From: Eulemur rufifrons
Taxonomy: Eukaryota; Chordata; Mammalia; Primates; Lemuridae
Reading direction: 5' to 3'
Assembly (NCBI RefSeq): GCF_041146395.1
Contig: NC_091010.1
Coordinates: 51,728,001 to 51,792,000, forward strand
Length of the DNA stretch: 64,000 nt
The notes under the pieces are model-generated. The model was given only the letters and a program-made list of their open reading frames with translations. It was not told where the DNA came from and searched no databases. Below are positions 34,093 to 46,859 of this stretch, one piece after another (position 1 is the first letter of the stretch; each line of letters starts with the position of its first letter). The position numbers were made by a program, and so were the translations under genes.

Positions 34093-36180
34093 GACCATCA
34101 ATAAAGAACTTGGAAAATTGTTATTACTATACCAATAGAAAAGTAGTTACTATCATAAGAACTCTAGTTAGTCATTGAAAATAGCAAGTAAATTCCATCT
34201 GAGTTTATTGACATGTACAGAAATTCATCATTTACTATTGAAAGAAGAAAAGCAAGATGAAAAATAGTATGTATCATATAACATCATTAGTATAAAGATA
34301 ATTATAGAAACATTTTAATAAAGATTACTTGTGGGAATAGAGATGAGGAGACTGCTGCTATTTTTAATTTTATAATAATATACTACTTGAATTTTTTACA
34401 ATAAACATTATTTTAACCATAACATTAAATGTAATACAATAATGAAGTTTGTAAATTAGACTACCAGTAATATCATAAATATCCAACTCCCCTAGACAGA
34501 TAAGTAATTTATACACAGCAAGATCTCAATAATTACTTGTTTAAAGGAATGAATGTCTAAAATAAGAGGTAAAATACCCACAGAATTCTAAAATAATGAA
34601 GAAAAATTGTAAATTGTTCTAGATCACATGAAGTGAAAATTGATCTTCTAACTGCTATTTCTTGTGAATTGTCAAAACAGATTGTAGCTCATACTTTAGT
34701 TTTTTCAACTGTAAAATGGGAATTACTGTTTCACTCTGTTGAAGAGATGTTGGGGAAATAAACTATTTCTCTGAGGACTGCATGGTTTGCGTGGTTTACC
34801 TACACCAAAGTTGTCATCTGTAAATGTTTACAGTATCAGATTTGAGACCTGGTGTTCTGTTATTCAGTATTCTGTTTCATGGTGTGATTTAAGTTACATA
34901 AACCAAGAGCTACTGTAGTAAAAGTACTGCTCTGAATCACAGGAGTCAGGCATAGACTTGCTATATAGTGGTAAACCCAAGTCCCCTATGGGTACTAATG
35001 CAGAAACTCTGCAACCCAGAACCTTTGTGCTTTTCACACATCCATGCTATAACGGCAGTAAGACTAGAATTATAATTCTTCTAGTAAATTTTACTTTATT
35101 GAATACCAATCTCTCTGGAGTTACAGCTATAATAATAAATTACATAATAATTATAGATGCAATTCTTATGGTTTCCATTTCCTTACAGATCTGTGAATAT
35201 GAGAACATACACCCCCTACCACCACATAAATTAAGTTCTACAAGCGCACTCCTGGCGCCAAGGCTGTAGTAACATACATCATGCCTGTTGCCAAGAGCAA
35301 CTCAAATACATTTTTTAAAATTAATCTCTTACCACTGCCTATCACATTTACTAAATATCAGTCAATGTTTGCCAAGATACAGAATGATAGCTTGTTCTAA
35401 ACCTTATCAGTCAACCTCCTTAAGTTGTCTGGAGGGCAATTCTACACTACCAAAAACCAAGTTTAAAAACTTGGTATCAGAATGAATCCATCAAAAAAAA
35501 TTTTTTCAAAAAGACCCATTCCCCCTCTCAAGAAAAAAAAAGATCTATGAAAAAGAAAATCAGAAGCAGCCAGCTAAATTAAATGCAGTGTTTTCTCCAT
35601 CTGTCCCCTGCAGGAGAAAGTGAAATGGCCTCTTGTAGAAAGCAGCTAGTTTTTTTTTTTTTTTTTTTTTTCATCTACTATAATACACACAGGCAGTTGT
35701 GAGTTTCTACAGGCCATTCATTCGTCAGTAAGCACTGAAGAAAGAACCTTATACTCATTAAAGTATACAGTTAAGAAGGATATGAAAGCCATATACACAT
35801 ACTTAAAATGCAGGGTTACCTCTGATAATTTCCCTAAAAATTCCAAGAAGAAAATTATCGGTTTTTGCTGCAGTGATCTGAAAAGAAAGGGCTCTTTAAC
35901 CTTATCATCATTGTCATCGTTACTGTCATCAGTTCTGCCTTGAAATCTGTGACTCAAGGACTGTGTTCTTTCTTGGGGCTTTAAATTAACTATCTGTAGT
36001 TGATGTATATGAGACAATTGAACCAGAATGATAATTTAAAATTCTTTTCAGAGTTAAGATTCTACATGCTTATCAAATGTAATTAAAATTTTACATTTTA
36101 AATGTAAATTTGCTTCACAGGTAAATCAATTCTTTAAAAAAAATTACTTTCACTGAGCTTTCTTCCCTCTGTGCACATGT
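34093..36180. other. AT-rich unassigned stretch
   Basis: No gene seen. A MIR-like trace ('caactgtaaaatgggaatta') lies near 34705-34730. A run of about 22 T is at 35650-35671 without a polyadenylation signal next to it on the minus strand. Confidence 0.35.
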
Positions 36181-36182
36181 GT

Positions 36183-36320
36183 GCTCATTGGTTAGTTCCA
36201 ATTTAATAGTGAGTACATGTGGTGTTTGTTTTCCATTCTTTCAATACTTTGAAAACCTACCTAATGGGTACAATGAACTCTATCTGGGTGATGGTAGTGT
36301 AGTGCCACTTACCAATAAAT
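36183..36320 (+). mobile_element. Short L1 3' UTR fragment with an inverted half
   Basis: 36188-36246 is antisense L1 3' UTR ('ggttagttccaatttaatag', 'gagtacatgtggtgtttgtt'). From about 36249 to 36305 the sequence is sense L1 3' UTR from slightly further downstream ('cctaatgggtacaatgaact', 'ctatctgggtgatggt'). Opposite orientation of two nearby L1 segments is the mark of a 5'-inverted insertion. No A-tail or target duplication is apparent. Confidence 0.65.
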
Positions 36321-36819
36321 ATAGCAGCACTAAAGTGGAAAGATGTCATCCAAGGTATCATCTCCCCAAAGCAATAATTGCTAAGATTTTAGAAAACTTC
36401 TTTCCATCTTTTTTTTTGTCTCTGTAAGATTTTTAGATAGTAATGAATATGCTACATATGCAATTTAGCTACCTTTTTCACTTGATGTTATAGTATAAAC
36501 AATTACTGTGTTTTTACAATCTCTATAGCAACAAGTTACTGGCAACATAATAAAAATTGCATGTAAACTAAGGTATTATTTTTATATAAATGATCTCTAG
36601 CTACAGGTATTTAGGTCATGTCCAATTAATCATTGAAATGTAGCAGTGACCATCTTAATACCAAAGGTGCTACTGGATATATATCATAATCAAAAGTATA
36701 GAAAATAAGGATTTCCAAAGAACATTTGCATAAGATAGTGTTATCTTATTGCATACATTAAGTAACTCTGAGTGGTCAGGAAGACATCTATCTTGAAAAA
36801 TCAGTCCATGAAAAATATG

Positions 36820-36910
36820 AGGCGAAGGTCACAGAGCTAGTTAATGGCAGAATGTGGCACTCAAATGTAAGCTTTCTGATTCAAGTCATACTAATGATGT
36901 TCCTTCTATT
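36820..36910 (-). mobile_element. MIR SINE fragment, antisense
   Basis: The antisense MIR words 'ggtcacagagctagttaatg' and 'gcagaatgtggcactcaaat' are present; the remainder is not. Confidence 0.6.
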
Positions 36911-37627
36911 TCTACTCTCCATGAGGAGCCTCATTCCCTTCACTGAGTGCCCATAAACCAATGCTACTAAAATCTCTCAGATCCTAGCTCTTTCCAGAGT
37001 TCCATATCCAAATTTCTAAATTCCTAGAATTTAATTTCTTATAGATAACCTTATGTAACTTCAAGTGGGATCTTTCTGCAACGCGACTAATTTTCATTCA
37101 TTTCTCCTTTGGTTTCCCCGCATGGTTCCCTAGACCCCAAACAGACTCTATTGTCACATTTCTCACAATAAATCAGAATGTGAGCCCAGCAGATCGATTT
37201 TATGAATATTTTCTTAGATATATTCTTCTCTATTGTCATTGCCATGTGTTCAGGCCACCACCATCCTTTTCTAGCTTGGATGACTGAAATAACCTCCTAC
37301 TTATCACCTTGGCTTTTTCTTTTTCTTTTTCTTCTTCTATAATCCACTCCTTGTGCTATATCCAACATTGTATATTTTAAAAGTATTTTTAAAATTCATT
37401 TTTAGAGACAGAAACTGTTCAGTAACTCACTACCACACTCCTAACCATGACATATATGTACAGCTCCTCCCAACCTATGCACAGTCTAAGATCCCAACTT
37501 TCACTATTTTCCTCTGTGGCTTCATCATTCATATTGAATTACGCACCAAGACCCACAAACTTTATGAATATATAAGCCTTAAGGTTTATTTTTCACATAC
37601 TTGTTTATTGTTTACAAATACCACATT
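36911..37627 (+). mobile_element. Probable L2 fragment, sense, plus unassigned flanks
   Basis: At about 37180-37360 the words 'ttgtcattgccatgtgttca', 'ggatgactgaaataacctcc' and 'ctataatccactcc' fit a sense L2 from the end of its coding part. The remaining sequence on either side I cannot assign. Confidence 0.5.
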
Positions 37628-37900
37628 TTTCGATGGACACTTTGATTGATTCCATAGCTCAGCTATTGTGAATAATGTTCCAATGAACATGGGGGTGCAG
37701 GTATCTCTTTGATATACTTATTTCTTTTCCTTTGGATAAATGTCTAGTAGTGGAATTGCTGGATCATATGATAGTTCTATTTTTAGTTATTTGAGAAACC
37801 TCCATACTGTTTTCCTTAATAGGTATACAAATTTACATTCCCACCAACATGATATAAGAGTTCCCCTTTCTTAATATCCTTACCAGCATGTAGGCCTTAT
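37628..37900 (-). mobile_element. L1 3' region, antisense
   Basis: Antisense L1 with 'cgatggacactttgattgat', 'gaacatgggggtgcaggtat', 'tagtagtggaattgctggat' and 'ttacattcccaccaacatg'. It lies directly before a pyrimidine tract and an antisense L1 ORF1/5' region, with the same orientation. Confidence 0.85.
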
Positions 37901-37910
37901 TTATTCTTTT

Positions 37911-37972
37911 GTTTTCCCTCCCTCCTTCCTTCTTTTCTTTCTTTCTTTCTGTCTATCTGTCTGTCTAGATGG
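37911..37972. repeat. Pyrimidine-rich microsatellite (CCTT/CTTT/CTGT)
   Basis: Runs of CCTT, CTTT and CTGT units on the plus strand form a 60-base pyrimidine tract at the point where the antisense L1 3' region changes to ORF1-region sequence. Confidence 0.9.
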
Positions 37973-37984
37973 GTTATTTTAAAA

Positions 37985-38430
37985 GACTTCTCTTCAAGTT
38001 AAGAAATACTTTCTTCTGTTTGACCTTGTCTATTAATTTAAGCTCTCTATTGTATTTTTATTTCTTTCATTGAATTCTTCAGTTCTAAGAGTTCTGTTTG
38101 GTTCTGTTTTAAGATATCTTTATCTTTGTTGAATTTCTCATTCAGATCATAAATTGTTTGCCTGATTTCATTGAAATGCCTATCTGTATTCTCTTATATC
38201 TCACTGAGTTTCCTTAAGATTATTATTTTCAATTCCTTTTCAGACATTTTATAAATGATTTTTTCTTTATGGCCTGTTATTGAGAACTTATTGTGTTTCT
38301 TTTATGGTATCATATTTTCTTGCTTTTTCATGTTTCTTTGGTTCCTATGTTAATATTTGTGCATCTAGTAGTCATTTTTCTAATTTTATGGAGTAGTTTT
38401 AGTAGTGAGAGACTTTTTCTTGTAGAGGAT
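37985..38430 (-). pseudogene. L1M ORF1 region, antisense
   Basis: Antisense L1M ORF1 (RNA-binding, coiled-coil protein) is recognisable from 'gaattcttcagttctaagag', 'gttgaatttctcattcagat', 'gcctgatttcattgaaatgc' and 'ctgagtttccttaagattat'. Stops break every frame. Most of ORF2 is missing between this and the 3' region at 37628-37900, so the element is internally deleted or of the half-L1 (HAL1-like) type. Confidence 0.7.
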
Positions 38431-39880
38431 GTCAGTTCAGTATGGTGCATTGGTTTCACTTCTGGGTGAACTCAGTAGGGTGGTGTCCATGCAGTTTCTT
38501 CAGCTATAATCCTCATCAGTGATGTCTGTGGTTGTCTCACTGGCTTAGGCTGTGGGAGTTTATGATGGTAGTGGTGCAGTTTTGATGGTGACATAAACGC
38601 TGGGCTGACTGGCCAATCATATGCAGCTGTGGAGGGTTAATGGGCTGTCTGTCAGGCTCTCAGGGGAGGTGATGGCTGCAACTAGACTGTTTGTCAGACT
38701 GAGCGTGTGAGCCCAGCAGTGTCAGCTGGCTCTGCAACAATCTGTCTGGGTATGTGTGGCCACTGGTAGACTGGCTATTGGGCTAGGTGTGGGTGAGTAC
38801 TGGTGTAGTGAAACCAGAGGGATTTGCAGTGATCTGAGGGGCAGGGCTGTCATATAACTGTCTGTCAGTCCTGGCATGGGTGCACATAAGTGTAACAGGG
38901 CCAGATGGCTCTGTGGCAGTCCACCTAGAGGTTAAAGAATGCCACAGGACCAGCTATTAGGCCAGGTATGGGTGCACATCAGTGATTTGGGTCTGGGCAG
39001 TTCTGCAGTGTGATGTTAAGGGGAAGGGCCACTATAAGACCAGCTTTCAGTCTAAGTGTGTGGCCTAAATGGAATGACAGGCTCTGTGGCACAGGTGCAT
39101 GTGGGTGAGGTGGCCGGCCAATTGTTCAATGGCTTCTGCATCATGCAGGTTCACCTATTCCTTGGGTGGGCAGTGTGCCTTACAGGTTTGGACGCTACAG
39201 TCCCAGTTGTCCCGTTGGACTAGGCTCTGCTGCAGGTACCTGTGTGAATGTGGTGGAATGATGGCAGGGCTTTATGGATGGAAAGAGTCAGCTACTCCTT
39301 GCCCCCAGGACAGGATACACTCCAGTAGTGGGTCCAGTTTCAAGACGGCATCAAGCCATAGCAGCTTAGATTGTAGGGGTGAGGAGTACTCAGTGCATGC
39401 TCATACTCTGCGAGAATGCAGCTGTGCAAATTCCCAGCTACTTTCCAAACTGGACTTGGGGCCTCTGTGGACTAGGGGACCCTCCTGCAGCTAGGATTGC
39501 TGGCACTGGTGTAGGCACTGGGGACCATAGGGGCCTCCAGATTATCTTTTCCCCTTAAGAAGTCCTCCAACTCCAACCTGATCCCCACCAGAAAGAGAGT
39601 GTGGCATAGGCAGGATGCCTTGACCCCCTCTGGTGGTGCTTTCCTGGGCTTCTGTGCTCCACTTAGGTTTTGCCACTCCCTTGGTACTTTTCAGTGTACA
39701 TCCTCAGTCACTCATAACTTGGGTCTCCTGAACCTCCACTTTCTACTCAAATGTTGTGTGGATACAGCTACCTTCTATTCATACATGTGGTCAGAGAAAT
39801 TGGTCTATAGGACACCCTCTGGAGACCTTTCCCATCAATCTATCCCACCACTTATAAATTATGCCTTTAAATCATATACC
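38430..39880 (-). mobile_element. L1M 5' untranslated region, antisense, made of degenerate repeats
   Basis: The GC-richer block continues the antisense L1 from ORF1 into its 5' region. Within it a word like 'gaccagctattaggccaggt' recurs with variation starting near 38684, 38768, 38856, 38948, 39038 and 39114, i.e. 76 to 92 bases apart. Such repeated promoter modules are known from L1 5' regions in general. Assignment to L1 rests on position next to ORF1 and on the repeat architecture; the GC-rich text alone I would not recognise. Confidence 0.55.
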
Positions 39881-41060
39881 TTTATGCTTTAAAGTCAGTT
39901 TAAAGTAACTTTTGGTCATTACACGTCTGCCTTGGCTCCATAGTTGCACAATTACCTTACCACTAACTCCTAAAGAGCAAACATTCCTTTTTCTTTTTAA
40001 TTTCCTTGGCCATCAAATTGCAATGTATTCTTTCTTGTGTATGAATAATCCATGAATGAACTTCGCAGGAGGCCTGACTCCTGACCCTCTCTGTACCCCA
40101 TGCTCTTTCTGGAAGGAATGCTTGGCCAGCATCCTTCTCCATTAATTTTGTGGCCTTATCTTTTTGCGTAGGAAGGATTATGACCAACTGCTAACATTTC
40201 AAGTAAAGGAAGTTGGTTCTGATTTTATCCTCGGTTAAAATTTGATAATATATGTGTTAAAAATCTCTGCTTTATTTTTCTTTACTCAAATAAAAAATGA
40301 TTTCTGTCTTGTCTAAGAGAATGCTGAACCCCACCCACCAAAGGAAAAAAAAAAAAACACCTTTTTTTTCTCCATTTTAAGTGATTTTCAAAAGTCACTG
40401 GGATAAATGAAATTACAGAGAAAATGAGATAAAGTGTTTTCAGCAGCTCTATTGCAATACTGAAGTGTCTGCAATAGTTGCTGTTCTTGGACCAACTCAT
40501 CACTTTCTATCAAAGGTTAAGAAATAATTGTTTGGGCACTGAATAAACGGATAAGAAACACAAGTAAGGTAGAAAGAAACAAGATTGAAATGTCTAAATC
40601 CTATGTTATTTCTAAAGGTTAGGAAAGAATGCATATTTTCTTTCTAAATGTCAATTTAATCTGAATGGCAGTGAACCTCGAATAACATTTGAATTTAATG
40701 TGGAACTTTTGAAAATGAAGCAATTGCCTAGCTAACTGCCTATTTTGCTTTTGGGTGAACTTTACGTTTGGCTAGCTGAAGTATCATTTCCATTTGGAAG
40801 TATAAACATAATAGTTGGCTGGTATCAGAAGGAAAGAGATGATTTATTTGTTGGCCAGCGATCAATCTGGGTTTGCTGAGGCTCAACAGGCAGGATAATG
40901 AATGGAGCTCTGCAGTTCATCTGACTGGACGCTCAGTTAGGATTAGAAAGGGCCGAGCATTGAGCACTAGTCATTCAGAATTTCCAAATGCCAGTTCTAT
41001 TTGTTGTCTCTAAACAGAAATGCTTTTTCCAGGGCAGGTTTCACAGAACAGCTAAGTATA
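39881..41060. other. Unassigned non-coding stretch
   Basis: No gene seen. An A-run at 40345-40358 faces a T-run at 40362-40369, otherwise single-copy-looking DNA. Confidence 0.3.
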
Positions 41061-41477
41061 ATCGACCCTTGAACAACATAGGTTTTGAACCATACTGGTC
41101 CACTTATATGCAGACTTTCTCCTACCTCTGCCACCCCTGAGACAGCAAACTACCCCCCCCTCTTCCTCAGCCTACTCAGTAGGATGACCACAAGAACGAA
41201 GACCTTTATGATGATCCACTTCCACTTAATGAATAGTAAATATATTTTCTCTTCCTTATGGTTTTATGAACAACATATTCCTTTCCATAGCTTACTTTAT
41301 TGTAAGAATACAGTATATAATTCATACAACATATGCTAATTAACTGTTTTTGTTATCACTATGGCTTCCAGTCAACAATAGGTTATCAGTAGTTGATTTT
41401 CTGGGGAGTCAAAAGTTATATGTGGATTTTTGATTGCACCGGGGGTCGGCACCCCTGCATTGGTCAAGGGTCAACTA
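41061..41477 (+). mobile_element. MER2-type Tigger DNA transposon, complete
   Basis: Both terminal inverted repeats are present: 'cgacccttgaacaacat' at the left and 'ggtcaagggtcaact' at the right. The interior follows MER2 closely ('gaagacctttatgatgatcc', 'acttccacttaatgaatagt', 'agcttactttattgtaagaa'). TA dinucleotides flank the element, as expected for a mariner/Tigger insertion. It encodes no transposase. Confidence 0.9.
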
Positions 41478-44400
41478 TATATTGCAGAATTCTTCATACG
41501 CCATATATAACTGTGAAGGTTTGGTTAGCCTGGGAAGAAGACAATAGACTGCAAGGCAGTAACTGCCTATTAACCCTGGGGATTAGTTAAATAGCTTTGT
41601 TTGAAATTTTTAACCTTGACCAAACTATCACCTGAAGGGATCTGGGTTTAGGATTATACAAATTGGGCTTTGGGAAGTCAGTGATCAGCAAGGGATAAAT
41701 TTAGGATCACAGCTGAAAGAAGACAAAGCCAAACATGCAGCATCTCAGTAGACAGGGGAGAGTGGGAGGCAGAACTTGGCAGCACCTTCTGCATTCTGAC
41801 TGACCAATTATTTCCTGTATGTATTATCTACCTGAGTCACCATTGACTCTAACTCACAGGGCCTGGCCAATATTTTTCATATTCTAGTGGAATTACTAGT
41901 TTCTTTTCTTCATATTAGTATTTCTATAAATCATAGGCATTATCAATCGTAAAATTTCTGCTAGAGCCACATTTCAAAACTCATAGACATGTGAAAAATC
42001 TTCTTGTCTCCTAATTGCCAAATAACTTTGAAGCAGCATCCTTCCTTCCCCTTATCAGACAATGATGGAATTGGACTAGATTCCTGAGGTCCTTTAGGGA
42101 TATAACATTCTGGAAATAGAATTGTTTAATATCTGAGAAAATCCAAGACATAAAAAAGCATGGATTTCAAAAGTCCATACACTTCTAGGTAGGCGAACTT
42201 TCTAATATTTTTTTAAATGTTGAGAGGAATTAAATTATTTTAGAAGATATTAACAGAATCTGTCTCTCAATTAATCAGTGACTTTTTTTTCTACCTTAGA
42301 TGTTACTATTTCAAAATAGTTTCTTCAACTCCCTTAGATATAAGAGTTCCAAATAGGCTGTCCATAGTTTATGCATCTAGCATCAGATAAAAACTAGAGA
42401 GTTATAGAGAGCAAATGGCTCATAAAGTACGTTGCTATTAATGTTGTACTCAAGAGCTAGTTATCTTTTAGTCTAATTTCCTTTTTAGTGGAGGCAAAAA
42501 AAAAAATGTATACAGCCTATTTTGTCCCCTATTCAAGAAACTAAACACCATAGTAAGTGCAGAATCCTTGGCCATATCCATGCAAAGATACCAGAATAAA
42601 CAGCCACTCCCCACTCCTCTACCTGTAGCAGAGTCAAAATGCCCAAACTGCCTTACATCAGATCTTCCTAACTGCACGTTCAGAGAAAAATGTCACATGA
42701 TGATGCATTGTACTATTATGGCAAAATATTATTAGAAGTTAACTATCAGGATTCCTTTTATATATTCTTTATTAGATATGCATCAATGACAATACGTATT
42801 GCTAATAGATTTTTAAATGGATTCAGAACATTGTTCACTCTTATATCTTTTAATATTATCATATGTCATCAATGCCCTGTCTTTCCTATATACTGATGCA
42901 TTAATAACTTAAGAGAAATGACTAAATTGCATGATTTTCTTCTCTTCCTCGGAGTTCTCCAAATTCCTTACCCCACTTTCTCCCTTATCACTCACCAAGA
43001 GATGAAAAATATTCTGTGGCTTAGTTTGGTGTGCTCCATGGGACAGGTGGGTTTTTCTAGTATGTTTGGAAAAAGGAAGAGGTCTGTGGATTCAGATTGG
43101 AATGGATAGCTGAGCAGCTGCTACCTCCTCTCCCCCTTGAATATCGATTGTTTAGTTTGCACAACTCTGCTTATCGTGGTTATACTTTTAGCAAGCCTCC
43201 TGTCAAGAAGCTGTTGCCAATCATCTCCCTTGAGTAAAGAAACCTTGGGGAACAGTAAAGATTAGGATAGGGATGTGTCTCTAATCTCCAAATCCTCATG
43301 TTCCCTGGTATTCAAATTGACCATGTTCAAGGGTTTCTCCTGTGCTAGTGCTGGCAGAACGTCATTTACGGTTTGTTCTTCCTTGAGTCTTGTAACAAGT
43401 AAAACATGCCTGACTTCTGCTGCCCGTGTATGGCACTCCCAAGGTTTCTGGTTGGCTGTAGCCCAGCAAAATGGACTTGAAAAAAAAAAATGGAAAGAAT
43501 TTTGAGCAGATCCTGCAGATCTTGCTTGTCCCGGAATACAACTCTATGTTTGATTGTTTGCTCAGCTACCAAAGTTTTCATGGTCTTTAGCATTTTCATG
43601 AGCTAGGATGTCACCACCCTACTTCTAAGGCTCAGTCTCTGGTGGATGTGATCACAATGGCATTTTCCCTGAGGGTATAGCTCTGACTGAACTGATTTAC
43701 CAGTCTTTTATGATGAATAAGTAACCTTCAACTCTCAGCCTGTAGTTGAATGCTTTTTCTTTTTACACTTTTCTCGAATCTACCATCCATATTTCAAGAT
43801 ACTGTTCAAGCAGAAAACTGATGCAATGGGAAGAAAAATATTTCAATGAAAATACAAAATCTTAGTCCTCTAAAGGTTATAGAGATAGATAAATAAATGT
43901 GGCAAGAAGACCCTACACTGACAGTTTCAAGAGATCTGAGTTCTAGACCAGTTCTGTCACCAGTTAGCGTCACAAAAGTTCTTGAAAGCAAGGAGCTAAA
44001 GTTCATAGAATTAAACCTTTTGTTCAAAATCACATAGTGTTTTGATAATACATAAAATTAGCATGGTGACCTGGAAAGAGCACCAGTTTTAAAACTAATC
44101 ACAATGATTGGTCAGCTTATGTTCTGGTAGACCTACCTATATGCTCTTAGAGCAAAAGTAAATACTCTCCATACTCTGCCTTGGACATCATCTTGAACAG
44201 CAGCTGCATTTGTCTGGCTCTAGCTTCAGACAGGCCTTCTGTGGTTACAGCTTTTGCTCAGTAACTTGATATGACACTGTCTCCTTTTGTCCCTCCAACC
44301 TAGGGTGGCTTCTTGATGCTGTTAATCTCTGGGCTGCCTCATTGCCTCTATGTTGTCCTTTTGCTACCTGTGTGATCTATTCCCTGTGCTAAGTTATCTC

Positions 44401-44520
44401 AGTGTTTGTTTTCCTAGTGGGACCCTGCTTGGTGTAATAAGTATGATTTTGAGCAAGTATCCCAAGGTGGTTATGTCTCAGTCTTTTTCCCCTTCACCTT
44501 ACAAATGGAACTAAAATAGC
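41478..44520. other. Unassigned single-copy-looking stretch
   Basis: About 3 kb in which I recognise no gene and no repeat with confidence. A MIR-like trace may lie at 43920-43990 ('gagttctagaccagttctgt'). Short frames on both strands at 43275-43599 overlap and show no domain. Confidence 0.35.
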
Positions 44521-44598
44521 TACTGAAATGGAATAAATATTTGTGTTACTGCAATGGAATAAATATCTGTGTTACTGCAATGGAATAAATATTTGTGT
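44521..44598. repeat. 26-bp tandem triplication at the LTR edge
   Basis: Three copies of a 26-base unit ('tactgcaatggaataaatat' plus six bases) lie at 44521-44546, 44547-44572 and 44573-44598. The first differs at one base and the second at one. The last copy joins the MaLR LTR in the manner of its normal 5' end. Confidence 0.95.
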
Positions 44599-44941
44599 TT
44601 TCCCAGAATTCATATTTTGAAATCCTAATTTCCAAGGGGATGGTATTAGAAGCTAGGACCTTTGGCAGGTAATAAGGTCATGTGGGTGGAGCCCTTACAA
44701 ATGAGATTAGTGACCTTATTAAAAGGAACTCAGAGAGTTCCCTTGATTTCTTTCTGCCAGGTATGGATGAAATGAGAGGTCCTCAGTCTGTAATCTGGAA
44801 GAGGGCCATCACCAGAACCCAATCCAGCTTGCACTTCAATCTCAAACTTCCAGCCTCTAGAACTATGAGAAATAAATTTCTGCTGTTTATTGGCCACTCG
44901 GTTTATGGTATTTTGTTATAGCAGCCTAAACTGACTAAGAC
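44573..44941 (+). mobile_element. MaLR LTR (MST/MLT1 type), near full length
   Basis: The LTR follows the MST-type order: 'gaattcatattttgaaatcc', 'ggtaataaggtcatgtggg', 'tagtgaccttattaaaagga', 'cctctagaactatgagaaat', 'ggtattttgttatagcagcc', end 'ctgactaagaca'. Its beginning has been tandemly copied. Confidence 0.9.
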
Positions 44942-45804
44942 AACTGCCTGTGGGAATTCTGTGATGATGGAAGATAACTTTCTCTATTATATAATTGGAA
45001 TTTAATAATTCATAACTATTATGTGGCTGTTGCTGTGTTGGTGCTAGTTTTGTTAGCTATATATGCTGTTTTTGTTACTAGAATGAAAATTAAGACACTT
45101 AGCTCACTAAGTAATGTGTTTTCCCCCCTGACACCCCACTTTTGGGTCCAAAGAAGCAAGACTATTTTTCCAACCATTTTGTTATTTGAAAGCTCAGTGA
45201 AAAACTGTGCAAGCAGGCAAGTATGCTCATATTTTTCAACCAATAATCTTTGGATCTTAAATATTTGAGAATATTTACTTGTAGATAATTTGGGCTTGTA
45301 CAAAATATAATCTAATTCATATATATATTACGCATAGAAAAGCCTAAGGGAAATCTGTCACAAGAGGGGAAGAATATAGAATTTTGTGGGAAGGAGTAAA
45401 GAGTATCTTTCATTTTCATTCTATTTCAATGTTAGTTACATTCCTATATAACGGTGTATTTATACATTATGTCGTATCGTATTATATTAATTATATTATA
45501 TCATATTATATTTTCTAAATGAATTTTTCCAGTCTGCTCTATTTACTACCAATATAAACAGCTATTACTTTAATAAGCAGAATCTCATAATTTTATCCTG
45601 AAGAATTTTAAGTGTTTAAATGTCATTAACTAAGATTAGTGAGAAATCCAGGTCACATAGTGTCAAAATACCTGCTGCTGAGGGTTTAGGATAGTGTAAG
45701 CCTCATACGACCCAGCCACTGGAAAATAACTTTTTTTCAACTGAGGATTAAAACACTTCCATTTTCCCGGTTACTTTAAGTAGACAGGAAAATATTCACC
45801 AGCA
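44942..45804. other. AT-rich unassigned stretch
   Basis: At about 45470-45515 there is a low-complexity run of 'attatatt'-type words. Overlapping frames on both strands at 45019-45303 have no recognisable domain. No gene seen. Confidence 0.35.
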
Positions 45805-45965
45805 TGATGAAATGGAAAGATCAAAGATTTTGAAGCTGAGAGAGTCTGGATTCTGAGGTCCGTGATGCCACTTCCTAGCCGTGTGACTTTGGGCAGTTCA
45901 CCTAAGCTCCCTGACATTACGTTCCCCATTTGTAAATAGGGCCTAATCATACCTGCTGCAAGAGG
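45805..45965 (+). mobile_element. MIR SINE, sense
   Basis: The sense MIR core is clear: 'gatgccacttcctagccgtg', 'tgactttgggcagttcacct' and 'cattacgttccccatttgta'. Confidence 0.8.
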
Positions 45966-46859
45966 CACATGGTGGCAACAATGACATGTCTTCAAGAATA
46001 TGGAAAAAGAAAGAAACTTGCCCTCTTGGAGTTACATAATGAAATCAACTCATAATTATATGAATGTGAATACCTCAGGCTCTGAAAACAGAGCTGGAGT
46101 CTTTCTGACTCCTCCATGCAATCTTTTCTTGTTCTTGAGGAGGTTTTGGAAATTCTTCAAGACTTGGTTTTCTCTATGTAAAACAGGGATAAACAAAAAG
46201 TACCTGCTGAAGGGTAATTGTGAAACTTACATAAAAAAAAATTGGTACAATACCTGGTTTGTAACTACAATAAATAGCAACTCGTGCTGTTGTAATGGTT
46301 CACAATAGAGATATTCAAAACTGACTGTATTGAAGAGACTCCTGTCCAGCAAAATGTGAGAATAAACTGACTGAAGATGTTATCATACCAACAGAAGGAC
46401 TGTGTCAACCACAAGAAGAGTGGAGCATCAGTGATAAATACAGAAGTGAGTGACAAAGTGCTGGCAATGCATATTCAGACTGGCCAGCGGGAGAGGATGC
46501 CCTTATCAGATTGAAGTCAAAATCTGGGCTGCCTGGCAAGCTCATTAGAATCCAGTGCCATTAATTATATATCCCTTATTATGAAAACCCCAATTTTTCC
46601 TTTATTTGATTCTGATCAGCAAGCGCACTTCTGATCCTGTTTTGGCTTTTGCAGAACCAGCTTACAGGGAGACAATCCTGATTAGACTGACATTACTGTT
46701 GATTCATCCAGAATGTTACATGTGTCACAGAAAATAGCAAACTGTCAGTGTGGTTTCACATATTAATTTGTTTTTGTGTCTTGTTAGCATGAGCCAGCAT
46801 CTCTTAGTCCAAGTCACTCCGGGACGCCACTGAGGCCATCAGTGGAGGCAGTGAGGCTT
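45966..46859. other. Unassigned non-coding stretch
   Basis: No gene and no named repeat. A short MIR-like trace ('gtaaaacagggataaac') may be present near 46178. Confidence 0.3.

Noticed and set aside
35650..35671. T22 run as a possible antisense retrocopy tail
   Set aside because: No polyadenylation signal at the expected distance on the minus strand and no target duplication.
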